Shown here in pieces: positions 46,101 to 59,200 of a stretch of DNA of 64,000 bases; positions within the stretch are counted from its first letter, which is position 1; each line of letters begins with the position of its first letter. A program made the translations under genes and the position numbers. The stretch is from Quillaja saponaria (Eukaryota > Streptophyta > Magnoliopsida > Fabales > Quillajaceae): assembly GCA_029379385.1 (NCBI GenBank), contig CM055615.1:744001-808000 (forward strand). The letters run 5' to 3'. The notes beneath the pieces were generated by a model, which was not told where the DNA came from, searched no databases, and saw only the letters and a list, made by a program, of their open reading frames with translations.

Positions 46101-48921
46101 GGATAAATTTCTTCTACCTCTCCTCCTTTGCAACTCTTGTAAGTAGAGATGATTGTGCATTTTGCTCTATGTGATCACAGGCTTTAAAAGATGAGGTGAT
46201 CGTTGATCTTGTCTGCCGCTGTTGTGCAAACCAGAAGAAGCTGATGCAGATGCTAACTACAACTGGGTCAGTTCTCTCCAAATATCTCTTTGCAGATCCT
46301 AGTCAGTGCATTTGCAAACCGGTCTGGTTCGGCCAGTTCAGCTGTGAAACCAGAAAACCGGTCGAGCGGCCTGTCTAGTTATTCCTCAAAACCAAGTTTC
46401 ATGTAAAAACTGTAAAAAATTGTTGGAACACACAGGAAATCAATATAAACAAGTATTTAAAACAGTAAAACCGTCTTCAAAACTCTGCTGGTTACTTCTT
46501 TTATGGGACACCGATTGGCGTAGACCCTGAGGCACAACTTGTCATGAATATAGTATTTTATGAAACCATTTTAGTAGAAAAATGTGATCTTCTTGGGAAC
46601 AAAAATATGTTATTCCCTTTTCTTATTCAGGACTCTTTTCCTACAAGGTACACATACATGTCTTCCTGATAAAGATGCATTAATATGAAAATTTACTTTG
46701 AAATTTTACAAGGGAAGATAGGCCTGCAATTGTGTAGGAGTTCGAAAACAAGGACTGATGCTTTTGGTGCACAGACTTTTTATTTCAAAAAACATTCTTA
46801 ATATCTTCTATCAACTATCGAATAAAAATTTTCCAAACACCAGTTACTTATAATATTGGTAAAATTCGTTAGTTTTTGTATACTGTACATTAAGACTATT
46901 GAACTATATTCGTTTTTAGTCTGTGTTGAACATCAAACCCGTAACCTCTTCCATTTCCAGTTCAATGATTGGGCCAGTCTTCAAATCACCAGTCTTAAGG
47001 ACTTCGTGAATATGGTCAAAGATTCAGTAGTTTGTGTTATACAATATGGCCATGTTCCTGTATGCTTGTGCATTCTCTAGGTTTACATGTATGCATGAAC
47101 AGACTATATCTCAATATGTTGTTTATTTCAAGTTATCTTGGTATATGTCAGGGATGAAGAACTTCTTGGTGAGGGTCTTGAGTTAAATGACAGTATTCAA
47201 AGTTTGCTTGCAAAACATGATGCTATAGCTTCTGGTTTTCCCTTTCCAACTGAAGGTGAAAGTTTTAGGACCCATCCTGCTGAAGTGGGCTCCTCCAGCT
47301 TCAGTCCAACTGAAGTGAGGAACTCCAGCCCCGGGGACTCTACACCTAATGCTGACCATTCTGCACAAGTTCCTTCAGCAACAACGGGATGGATTGATGA
47401 GGAAGAAGAAGATGAATTTGCCCAGCTGGCTCGAAGGTTACTCCTAATTTATTATGTTTCTTATTGCGTTGTCTATGAGAATGGCATTTCCTTTCTCAAT
47501 GCACTTGAGATGTGCATAGTGGCAACAGTTGATTGCCTAAGTGATTGACAAGTTAAAGGAGTTCTTCGGTTCTTCCATACATAAAAATAGGTTGGTATAT
47601 GAAGGGACTCAAAGAGAAAGAAGAATGAATTCCATTTCGGGCAGCCTTTGGTTGTTGTGAAACAGGAAGAAAAGGGATAGAAGTGACAATTTTTTTTTTG
47701 TTATTATTGACTCTTCGTCCATCTATATTCAATTCTACCAAGCGTGGCCTGGTTTAGAGCCTATAATTTCTTTTTCTGAGTAAAATAGAGCCTATAATTT
47801 ATGCCATGTCTAGAGAATTACCTAAGAAAACTTAGTAGTCATATCTCTGGCACGGGACAAGATCTAAGATGCAACTTGATATCTTGGTTCATAATGAAGT
47901 TGCTCTATTATGCCTCGGTTTTGTTGCTTCAGTTTGAAATTGGGTTTGCACTTTGTTCTATCAATGCAGGCATTCCAAAACACAGCCAAATTCTGAAGAT
48001 GCTGGATCCAGTGAAGGTTCAGTGTCTACAATACCCAGAAGTACAGCAACGTCATATGCGCCAGCACCCTCAACCTCTGTCCCTTCAAATGCATTAGCTG
48101 TTCCAGATCCACCTGCACCAATTAGGACTACTAAGGAGGAGAACATGATAGACTTGTTGAGTATCGCTTTGTCAACAACATCAGTGTCACCCCATACCAA
48201 TCTGACTACATCAGGTTCTAGTCACAATATACATCAGGTACCCGTTTCACCCAGTATGCAAGGGTACCCGTATCCATCCCAAACATACCCTGGAAGTCAA
48301 GTGCAGGTAACATATAACGATTATGTTGCCCCTTGGGCTCAACATCAAACCTTCCCAGAGTCTCATTCCCGGCCTGAACCCCAACCCCAACCCCAACCTC
48401 AACTCCAATCTCAACCCTTACATCAACAACCTTACCAGCAGCCCCAACAATTACAAACTCAACAACCACAACAGTTCCACCCTCAGCCCCAACCTCAACC
48501 TCATCAACAATCACAACCTCCACAACACCCAAACGATCAACAACAATTACAACCTCAAACCCAGTCAGAATTGCAGAATCAATATCCTCAATACCCATCA
48601 CAATATCCTCCTCTACCATGGGCTGCTACACCCAGTTATTCTGCTACTAATACGTTTCTGACTCCTCGAGCCCACAATACAGAATATAATACTCCTGTGC
48701 AAGGGGCGTTGCAACATTATAATTCATTCCCCTCTAGTGGAATCAATGTTCCTGAGAACTCTGGTAATGCTACTGCACAAAAGCCTTTTGTTCCATCATA
48801 CAGACTATTTGAAGATCTAAATGTTTTTGGCGATGATGGAAGGCTCAAGACGACAAGCAGCAGTGCATCATCTAGCTTTTCAGGAGCAATGGGCCCAGGT
48901 ATGGTGGGTGGGAGGAAGTGA
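43138..48921 (+). CDS. TOL: TOM1-like (TOL) VHS-GAT ubiquitin receptor
   Basis: Nine exons: 43138-43253, 43673-43751, 43953-44051, 45009-45122, 45716-45876, 46012-46093, 46181-46266, 47152-47436, 47970-48921; all junctions GT-AG and in phase, giving 657 aa. The VHS domain (about 10-140) reads LLFSPDWTLNIAICDSINSN, VLSLSLTLLETMVKNCGDY, RNKILVLLVSWQEAFGGPGG. The GAT domain (about 185-275) reads SLDSMRDVMDLLNDMLQAVN through LLGEGLELNDSIQSLLAKHD. The C-terminus (about 340-657) is disordered, with a Pro/Gln repeat tract and an end block VPSYRLFEDLNVFGDD. Plant TOLs lack ESCRT-0 partners and instead themselves bind ubiquitin on plasma-membrane cargo such as PIN2 and pass it to ESCRT-I. Long form, like Arabidopsis TOL6; position favours TOL7. 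The ATG at 43138 has a good context (AAAATGGCT). Confidence 0.95.
44550..44896 (+). mobile_element. 5'-truncated LINE (L1) fragment in TOL intron 3
   Basis: A frame with WWAASLCLMWVIWLERNNCI followed by FNNEEASLEKLKRT matches the C-terminal end of plant L1 ORF2 proteins. It ends at a stop about 40 codons later and is followed by an A-rich tail (AAAAAATAAAAAATAAAATAA...). AATTTCAC occurs at 44542-44549 and again at 44897-44904, a perfect 8-bp target-site duplication. The structure is that of a severely 5'-truncated LINE insertion, in the same direction as TOL. Confidence 0.85.
46295..47010. repeat. CCGGTT-type dispersed repeat in TOL intron 7
   Basis: Near 46313-46373 the sequence reads AACCGGTCTGGTTCGGCCAG, then AAACCGGTCGAGCGGCC; near 46955-46995 it reads CCAGTTCAATGATTGGGCCA. 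Phrases built on 'CCGGTTCAACCGG' mark the ends of widespread dicot transposons. Both phrases are decayed and GC-rich against their AT-rich intron. Confidence 0.4.
48361..48600 (+). repeat. CAACCC/CAACCT microsatellite encoding a Pro/Gln tract in TOL
   Basis: A coding low-complexity stretch of about 240 bases made of CCCCAACCT-like hexanucleotide and nonanucleotide steps within exon 9. It yields alternating Pro-Gln. Slippage-prone repeats like this vary in length between alleles. It also makes the spurious long frames on both strands here. Confidence 0.8.
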
Positions 48922-50299
48922 AAATGTTAATCAGCTGCGTGCAGGAGATTAGATGAATAGTTTGTAATCAGTATCAGTACCTTAACGTTTTGGATATGCA
49001 AGTTTTTTAAAATTAGCAGAATTGAAGATGTTCTTTTTTATTTATCATTAACCCTCTCTTCCATGTGTCTCCATAAAGACCAAAACGTTCTATATACTAT
49101 AAAATTTTCTAGCTCTCCACAGTTCAGAGCTTTCTAACAGTCCTATCCCTCAATATACCTCAGCCGAACTCACAATGAATGTACATTTCCGAGGAGGACG
49201 TACCTAATATTACCCTCAACAGGTCAAACTTATGTCAATGTTGGAAATGTGTTCGTAGTATTTACGAAGAAGCAGCTTTTCTTCCGTGGGAGATGGAATT
49301 GAGCTGACTAATTATCAGAAAGTTTGGGCTTTCCTTGATATGGCAGGTGGTGTTTTAAATTCAAGACATTAGAATTTTTGTGCGTTTTTACTGATTGTAT
49401 ATAAGACACTTGTTAAGATTATATAAATGAAATATTTTAGTGATAATTTAATAATGTTTGTAACATAGCTAATTACAACTTCTGTATTATTTAATATTAA
49501 ATTCTAAATATCCTTTGTAAATACCTGAATCAATCATCTGAACCATTTTGCAATTAGGCAATTTTCTGGAGGAAAAGTAAGCAGATTTCATATTACAGAA
49601 CAATCAACAAAACAATACTCATGCTAAAACTTTAATGAAATTGACGATTCTTCGTTTCCCCTTTGCCCCTTTTCAGTTATATTGAATATGAAGTGTATTT
49701 TACAATACAATAGATAAAACACTTATGCTCAAGCCAACGACCACAGCTCTTAATCTACATTACCATGATTATGAATATTAGAAATGGTGACTTGAATCAT
49801 TTAATTACATGGTTGACGCAATAATGATCCACAAATTCAACAGAATTACACGTGTGGGTGATTTGAAGCCCCACTTTTCAGGAGCCAATTACCCACATCA
49901 TCTATCAGCAACACTAAAATTATGAAATCTACTGCATTTACAAATTGAACCAAGGGATGGGAAACTGAACACGCCCAAAAGAAAAAAAATTAAAGATGAT
50001 ATCTACAAACATTTACCAATGAGATTATTTGCCGAAGCCCCCAGTTGATGTGCAGGATATTCTTTCCCAAGTGCAACGCTCGAGATCAGAGGCTAATGAA
50101 TATTAAGCATATACTACCAGCAGAAAGTACCCTACCAATATTTTCAAGTATATTCACACTGAAGGAGCATAGGGGCAGCAGTAAGTGTGACATGCGATGA
50201 TCCAGATGTAACAAGCTAAGCACAAGGGACAATGCCATGCACCTGCTGTTCCCAAGAGACAACTAGTAAATATGTATCAGGAAAAGAATGTGGTCACAT
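48922..50299. other. Convergent 3' region between TOL and RAPTOR
   Basis: 1.38 kb with the 3' UTRs of both genes, transcribed towards each other. No further gene or repeat recognised. Confidence 0.55.
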
Positions 50300-53200
50300 T
50301 TATCTTGCTTGAGTGTTGTCATCCGCATAGATAGAAACACATGCATCTGCATCACCAGCAGCAAGCAGTACTTGATATGGATGAAATGTAAGGCAGCTTA
50401 CGGAGCCAATTTTCTGGGCCATGAAGGTCGGGTAGTACCGAATAGTCCCTAGCTGTTCACCCTCCAAGCTAAAGACTTTGATAAGTTGTTTGGCTGAGCC
50501 ACTAGCAATAATTGGAGCATGTCTGTGAACAGCTAAAGCGGTAAGAGAGCCCCTATGAGCTTCAATTGTTAAGTAGGCACCCCTATGGTTTCTGATATCA
50601 AGGAATTGGATATCTCCAGCCTGAGATGCACTAACAATCTGACAAAAATGTAAAATTCAAGTTCTTCACTGGGTCAGGATGATTATGGTCCAATTCATGG
50701 CCTACAAAAAGATAAACCACCAATTCTTTACTTTATACTAAAAATAATAAGTGGTCATTTTACCTTTGATACATCCAGTCCAGGTTGAAAGCCAATCCCC
50801 ACAACTCTTTCTACTTTCTGGGTATGTGGCCGCGTTGCACAAACAAGCCTGATAAATACAATGGCAATCAAGGTTAAGAGACAGAAGGTCTGCAAAGACA
50901 ATTACATATAGAGGAAAGCTTAGTAAAATCTTCTTTTAACTTGCAGTCACTGGGATGAACTCTACAAGGCCATTCAACTGGCTCCTAGAAATTCCATTAT
51001 ATGAAAAACCATTTTTATACATCCAGACATTTTAGCAGCTGAGGTATAAAATTTATTTTAGTTTCCAGTTCCCACAGCAATAATGTGCAAGTTCAATAAC
51101 AATTTTTGAGTCAGATGCTTAAAAACGTAGGATATCCAATATAAATATATTAGCAGCAGACAAATTTAACCCAAGTTATAAAAATGGCTGATTGTAGATG
51201 CTTATCATGAAACCAGAACCAGATCAATGTATCATGTCAAGATTCTTCATCTAAGTGCTTACATTTCAGGTGTTCGCACATCATAAAGTCTGACAGAACC
51301 ATCCACAAAACCAGCTGCAAATTGTCCCCCATGTACTTGAGAAGCACACTGCACATATAAGGGAAGAAACATCAACAGAAGTGAAAACTGTCATTGGAGT
51401 GACAGATCGCATATCAGTATCAGAGAAGTACACATATAGGGATAGATGGGAACAAAAATTAAAGGGAAACAACTGAAGCTATATTCATAAACTTTTTAAG
51501 TATAAACACCATAGCTACCCAAAAGTTTAGTAGGACAAAGATATAAAACACAAACATAATAGAACATTATACAGTTAAAGGTACTCGTAGAATGTATGAA
51601 ACATCATACAGTTAAAAATTCATTCAAATTGTATCAGAAGTCAGAGCAAATGGAATATCTTGAAACATGTACTCAGAAGAGAGTGGTCCCAAGCCAATCC
51701 AGCACAAAGGAAACATAATAATACGCTCAGCCAAAATATTTTATTAAGGTTGCAAGCGACACAGATGGCATGAGATAATAAGCAGGTATATCCAGAATTA
51801 TATCAAAGAAACTACATTACTTCAAAACAACAGTAAAGCAATATTAAGACTCACCAAAGCTGAGATGCTGCAATCAGATGATGAAGGAATGGGATTTAGA
51901 AGCTGCTCTTTGTCCAGATCCCAAAGCATTATTGATGATATCTCACCAGAAGCATACTAATCATATACCATTAAAAAATTTGTTAAAAGCATGGTCACCA
52001 TTTAAAAGAATAAGGAAATTGGCTTTGATGTTCCAGTCAAAAGAATTAAAGAAAATCTTAGAAAACGTATTACCAGATAGCCACTTTGCTGTTGCCAATC
52101 TACAACAGCATTCAAACTCCGAACACCAGGTTTATGGCCATGGATTGAAGAGAAAGCAGTAACCATCTTTTGTTTACCCTTCATAGCATAATCTTTCCAG
52201 ACACGGATATTTCCATCAGCTGTAGGATGAAAATAAATTCATTCAAGATCCAATATTCCAACACACCATTAACTAAAATTAAGTATACAACAATAGAACA
52301 AATATTACATGAAGCCGCAAGAAGCAAGCTATCATCGAGCTCATTCACCAGGCACAGCTTAGAGATTCCTTTGTCTGGAAAATCATTACTATCAAAACTG
52401 TTGAGAAGAGTAGCCTCTTCATAATTCCATACCCTGTTGCAAAACCAAATTGTGAGCAAACAAATGATGTTACTGAACAAGTAAATGCAACTAAATCAAT
52501 TGAGCATTACTGAGTAATACTGAATTCTTTGGAGCATTCTTTCAAGAGTTAGAGTAAACTTCTAGTTCTTGGTCATAAGCCTTTAAGTTATACTTACTGT
52601 GGTTAAAGTTCTTGGCCCCAAATTAGATTTAGTCATCCTTTGCTCCAAGTTCCAAATATCCCCAACCCAGTATATTATACCACAGACCTATTTTTAAACA
52701 TAATAGTACACAAGCGGGAGTTTGCTTGCATATACACATTTTTGTCATGCTCTTTGATTTTCTAACCCAAACTTCACACACTTATGATTAACAAAGTCTT
52801 TGCTTGGATAAGAATGGGAATACATAAATTGCATACCTGATGCGTTCATTTTCATCTGCAGAAATCACAATAGGAGAAAAAGGTTGCAGCAACATAGTTT
52901 TTGTAACCGTTTCGAATTTTGTGTACCAGCTAGGTTGATTGTTTAACTTGCTAACACCTGACCAAAATTATCAAATCAAAATGGTTTCTCATCCAAAAGG
53001 ATTGCAATCAATTGCTTTACGAATAGAGCGCAACACAAATCAAAATAATAGTTACCAGAGTGCTGGCATTTAGCTATTTGCTCCAGTGCAATTTTTTCCT
53101 TCTCTTCTCTTCTAGCTACAACTTCTTCACTATCATCTGCCGCAGTTAAAAGTGGTTTAGAGAAGTGACCACAACTCCAATTGTAGATACTTGATTGTGG

Positions 53201-56200
53201 AAGAAAACTACGATCTGAAGCCCCAGAAATTCCCCTGGAACCTAAAAGTGGATCAGCTAATCCTGAGTCTGGAGAATTCATCAGATGCGGCCTAAATTCC
53301 AACGAGCATACTCTTCGCATTCCAGTTAGGTAGCTGGAACGAGGAGGACTGACGGGAGGAGTTCGAAAGGTTAGAGGCAAGTGACCTACCAAAACGATAA
53401 ATTGTAAGGAAACCATAGAACAGCCAGGCTGACTCAATATTGGAACATGAAGTCTGAGATAGAATTAATTTGCATTCCACAAGTAATTCATTTCTCATTA
53501 TCACAACAAACTAAAGTAGAATGATCAAATGATCACAATCTCGAGTGAATACATAACCTAGAGATGGACCCTACCAATATGAAGTGAAAGTGATCCCACA
53601 CAGTTAACTGTGTAAAGAATGGGGGCTGGTTTCTTTTTTTGTTTTTTTTTGTGTGGGGGGGGGGGGGGGGGGGGGGGGGGTTCCTTACCTCCATTCATGT
53701 CAAACCAAGAAGATGAACGAGCCAGTCCAGCAAGATTAGGAGTTGGAGATGTCATGGGTTCACCTGTCCGCCCACCACCAGACTTCAAAGGTTTTGCTAC
53801 CACTTGTTCAATGCCAATTATGGACAGAACCCGTCGACCAAGGCTTGCAATGCGCGGAGATGGATCCTTGGCTAAAGCACAAATAGCAAATACACATTGT
53901 GAATACATCGCATTGTCTAAGGGCTTTGGTCCTGAGTGATTAATCACACCATTGCTAAGACCATCATTCAATATTCCTGAATCAGAATGTTGAGACGAAT
54001 CATCAGACAATGGAGACCCGTGTATAATTCCAGAATTAGCAAGAGGGCTGCTGGAGGAGACCCTTCCATCTCTCAACAGAGGACCAATTTGAGATGAGAT
54101 AATACTTCCATGGGGTAAGGAATTCAACAAAGAATTAGATTGTGGTTTCCAGCATGCGGCAGCAATAGACTTTAGGTGTTTGTTGTGGCCAAATGTAAAG
54201 CGTGCCAAAGCTGACAGAAAAAAATAAAAGTTTAAGTGAAATCAAAATAGAATTCAAAAATATTTTCCAAAAACTTACAGGTTAAAATAATATATCTACA
54301 TTTAGGTGGAGGCTAACTCCCACCACTATTCATATTTTATATAATCAGTTTTTTAAATACATTTCACAAGATGTAGAACTTCTGATACTACAAATATAAA
54401 ATTAAAAATAATGCAAGGAATCAGTATACTGGAAAAAAATCAAATGAGCACGATAATGGAGGAAGACATTTATTGGAATCATAACTATCTTTTTTCTCCA
54501 AGCCAATAGACATCAATCCATAAACATGGCCACTTGCAACTGTTCAATCTCTACACTTTCCATCTTTGTAATCATAAATTAAAACCTCAGGCAACGATAA
54601 CCACAGAATCAATTGATATGGAAAAGCCAGAATCACTTACCCACAGCCACCTCTGCCCTCACTAGAGGGCTTCCATCTGAAACAACACTTAGAAGGCTTC
54701 TAATAATACTAATTTCAGCCCTTAACTTTTCATCATCATCACACTCTTCATCCCCCCCAACACCGTCTCTGCCTGAGTTAAATCCCACATCGAGAAGGGT
54801 GCCCAATGCAAAAACAGCTGAAGCTCTAACCTGAGAAAATACAATCTTTTATGAATAAGGCATCAAATTAAAATAAAATAAATAAAATATATTCATCTTT
54901 TGAGTAAATATATAGTTCATAGTTAGTAAGGTAAACCTCTGGCTGGGCCTCAGACAGTAGAGGAGCACATATGGCAGGAGCATCCGCCTGCAAACCTATT
55001 ATTTGGGCCTCTGTGAAATCTTCCCACAGTTTTCCCAAACAAAGGCAAAGCCACTGAAGAAATAATGGTTCAGTTTGTGCATCATTGGGAGTTGAACACT
55101 GGAGGTGCTTCAAGCAAACATGAATCAAACCAGCTTCAATGCATGCTTCTTGACCTCGTCTGTGCCCATCCACAATTACGGCCAAAACAAAAGCAGCCAT
55201 TGCACGTTGCTCTGGATATGCCTCCATGCTATCAAGAAATCTTATGAAATAGGTATGGCCCCCATCCTTCACTAGATCTACCTGACATGACTGCATCCAA
55301 CAAACTGATCATCATAATTCCCATCACAAGACACAGTAATTGTGATTTATGAAGACTTACTATGACAATTGGTTATACAAGGCAAGAAAGGAAATAGAGA
55401 TAAAAATCTCATAGCAGATACATATATTTCCAGATTACCAAAAATCTTTGTACTCGGATAGTTAGACAAGAGCAGCCTGAGACACCAAAGCCAAAGCTTT
55501 CACACTCAAGTGATGTAACATTAATACACAAAAAGTTACTACCACTTTGTGTGTCTGATTGTGTAAATCAAAGAGGATATTAACCAATAGACAAATTCAA
55601 CACTCTCTCTACTCATTCACCAAAACATAAATCCTCAAATTTATTATATTATATACAGAGACATACATAAATCAGATTAGTAAAACTCTGCATCATAACG
55701 CATCTAAAGTTTATAACATTTACATTTCATCTGTTCAATAGTTAATTCAAGAACCAGAATATGTTACCTTGTCAGTTTTGTAAATAATTCATGGCATAAT
55801 TAAATTTAATGAAACCAAACAGCAAAGTTTTTCCCTTTTGATGAAAGAAAAATATAAGCCCAAGAAGAAGAAAAATAGAGTGAGATTCTGATAAAGACTG
55901 AAGGATTATATGTATCACATCATTGTCCTTACAATATGAGGAAGAACTGGATAATAGTAAAACTTTAGAGAATCCTACCCTGACATATTCCGCAAATATA
56001 CTTAATTGAAAAATAATAGAACTAGTCAAAATGTACCTTATCAAGTGCAAGAATCTTTGTCCAAATAAACACAAGGATCTGGCAAAGTTCTTGTGTAGTT
56101 GTTTGCAACAGTTTCAGAACATAGGGAAATATTCCAACAGAAAGAGCCTACAAAAGAAAAACTCGTAAGTAATAATGGTCTCAGAGATCTCTACAAGAAA

Positions 56201-59200
56201 AAGCACCACAATAGGAGGCAGGAATTCCTACCAAATCTACAGCCCATGTTCCCATGTCAAGGAACCTTCCAAGAAGTACTAGTGCTCGAAATCGATGGCA
56301 TTGGCTGAGCAAAACCTGAAAGCTAATAGCTCAGTGACTACTCACAAAATGCAAAAATCAAACAATCTCCAAACAGGAAAACACATAGCCTACTATGAAA
56401 GGGAGAAATTGAAAGGGGTAATTCCGCATTTCAAATCAAGTTTCCATAAGACGGCTTTCTTATGATACAGATCCTAGCCCCAAATATGACCAACTCTGCC
56501 AAGAACAATGTAGCAAAAGGAAACAACTATTTCCACCCAAAAACCCAAAGAAATGGGATTACACAGCAGTTTTCAAAAAATCATGTGTCCTGCATCTAAA
56601 GAATATTTATAGTGCCTAACAGTAATGACCACAAAAGATAGTTCCAGAAGAAACAAGAACCAGGAGGTTTGGTGTACCTGGAGAACTATAGGCAGTTGCT
56701 CTGGCGTCTTATGTTCAGAGCCATGGTCAAGCCATACCTCAAAAGCTGTCAACTGTTCGGTGAAAAATGTACTCGGCTGAAACAAAAACATTCACTTTTG
56801 AATCAACAAAATATGGAGAGTAATTCAAACTGCCATTCATCATATCAGGTACTCTTCATTATACATGCAATCCCAGAATAATATTAAAATTCAGAAGTAT
56901 GACAAAAAGTTACCTGGAACTCACTATTAGGATCCTCAATCAATGATGGAAGCTGAGAAAGGCAGAGTTCCGCAGCCATGTCCCATGCATCCCTGCAGGG
57001 AGAGTAAGTAAATACTTACTGACAATTAATTTTATTAGGAAGTATAGAACTACAAAAAATGCCCCATCTTACCACATATGATGCTGATGGGTTGGTGGCA
57101 ACATTGGGTAAGAGATAGGGGAACAATTTGCAGAACGCATAATGCGCTCTGCAAGTAAGAAATTCCGAAAAAGACTTGCAACAAGCAAATCTTGTCTGAA
57201 CAGTCTCTGGAAAAGATCTGCACCACAAAAATAAGATACTATGAACCCAAGAGCCATAGATTAACAGGTGGAATAAAGATAGTCCTCCAAGGAGGAATGC
57301 AGCAGCTTCTTTCCTTTGGTGGGGACCTACCATGAGGAAGAACATTCCAGGCAATAGTGTCAGTCACTGCAGTAAAGATCCAATTCAATTCCCCTAGAAG
57401 TGTTTTCCGATCATTTGGGCGACCGGGGATTTTATCTATAAGTGAATAATCAAGGGACTCTCGAAGCAAAGAACGAGTGCAAAACCTAAGAGGCAAACAA
57501 TAACGCACTAGATGAATAATAGCCATTTACATAAAGTTACAGAGAATGCCATAAGATAAAGTAAAAATTTCGCATCGAAACCTTGCTTTATCTCATGGAA
57601 GCTACTAAAGTAAGCAACATAAATAGCACCAACTAATTTACATCATAGGAGCATGGACGAGACAAATCTATCCCAAGGATCAATAACAGTTGTGCTAATA
57701 CTTCTTGAGATTCACAAGTAACAACCTCACTTAATTGATATAAATTATAATTTCTCAATGCACAAAGCACAATAGGTTTTACAGCTTAATGATAAAGATA
57801 AGTGCTGCTTGGAAGTACTTGAAAGTTAAAATTGAGTGCTTAACAATGCTTTTAAGTCTGTTTGCTAAGACATGTTATACATATTGGATAGCATATAACA
57901 ACTCCAATTAAATGAGAGGAAACACTTGATTTCTTCATTAGCATGACATGCAGCTACTCACTGCTGAATGCTAAATATTAAACGGTTTCATTTTGGTTGG
58001 AATTTTAGACGGTTTCTCTCTCATGTAACAATTAGTATCAATAACTATTGATAGCACCAGAATAATAAACCCATACACCATCACCATATGCCTAACTTCT
58101 GTGATCAGTAGAAGGATGACTATCATTACCACCTTTTCTACTACTAAGATAAGATTAAAATACAATCAAAGGCCCGATTACAAAGAAACATGTAGAGCAA
58201 ACGAACCCATGATCTGCAGCTATTTAGATGATGAAAATGATGACGTTCCAGCAACCAGAGAGTGATGCTGGGAGAAACAAACGAAATCCTGGAGGTAGAA
58301 TGAATTAGGACAGCCATTCAGTTCTTTATGGGGTTGCCTCCAATCATTCTGAGTGGATTAAAGGCTCTAGATTTAGATTTATGCTTTATGAGGGTAACTA
58401 CTATATAAGGACGTAATGCCGTATGATGATAATGCTTTGCAAGGTTCAAGAGGACAGGATTGAAACAAAGCAAGGGCACAAAGCAAAGTCTGAAGAAGAA
58501 CTAGTTAGGACTTTTGAAGGAGTGAATTAGAGTCTACATGTGGGAAAAAGATAAGCAATATGTATTAGTTTAAAGCAAATAATGAGATAACGAAGGGTAT
58601 AATTTAGAAAAGAAAATAAACAAGGAAAAACGGAAATGCAGAAAATTTTACTGGAAGGAAGTTACTTCATTGTGAAAAATGGAAAGAAAAATAAAATCAA
58701 TGGACAAAGAACTATACCAAAACCAAATTGAGTAGCAGATGTAATGTATTAACTAAAAGATAATTAAAAAAAATGCATAAGAAGAGAAGTTTCACCATCG
58801 CAACGCCATCTTGATAGGTGTTGTAAGGCAAGACGTGAACACATCAGCTGGAAATTCAGCACTCTGAGGAAGAGTCTCGTGTGCTTCACAGGCTGCAAGC
58901 AGAATTGTATCCTTGGTGGAACCAGAGGAGCTAGAGGCACTCCACTCATGAAGCTATTGAATGGATAGTCCAAACTAAATTAGCAGTCCAGATTATTAAA
59001 CAATTTTTTGTTTTGTTTTCATATCACTAGTTACATACAAAGTATACACTAATAGTTAGGGCACCATGATTACCTCGATAAAAGCATTGACAATCATCCC
59101 AGCAGCAGAGCAGTCAAAGACGTAAATGGAAGGCGTCTTCAACCAGGAGTCAAGGTCACTTATTGGCAAGGGGATGTACTGTGTATAACTCTGAAATTTC

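Noticed and set aside
46267..46378. Reading frame continuing past TOL exon 7
   Set aside because: It runs across the donor GTCAGT at 46267 into a repeat; exon 8 joins in frame at 47152.
47437..47548. Reading frame continuing past TOL exon 8
   Set aside because: It is intronic; the donor GTTACT at 47437 joins exon 9 at 47970 and restores the family sequence.
48218..48661. Long Val-rich (minus) and Asn-rich (plus) frames
   Set aside because: Both are shadow frames of the Pro/Gln microsatellite in TOL exon 9; the true frame is continuous with the VHS-GAT exons.
53619..53939. Poly-glycine protein frame on the plus strand
   Set aside because: It reads the 26-G homopolymer and then the reverse of RAPTOR exon 15; codon sense lies on the minus strand.
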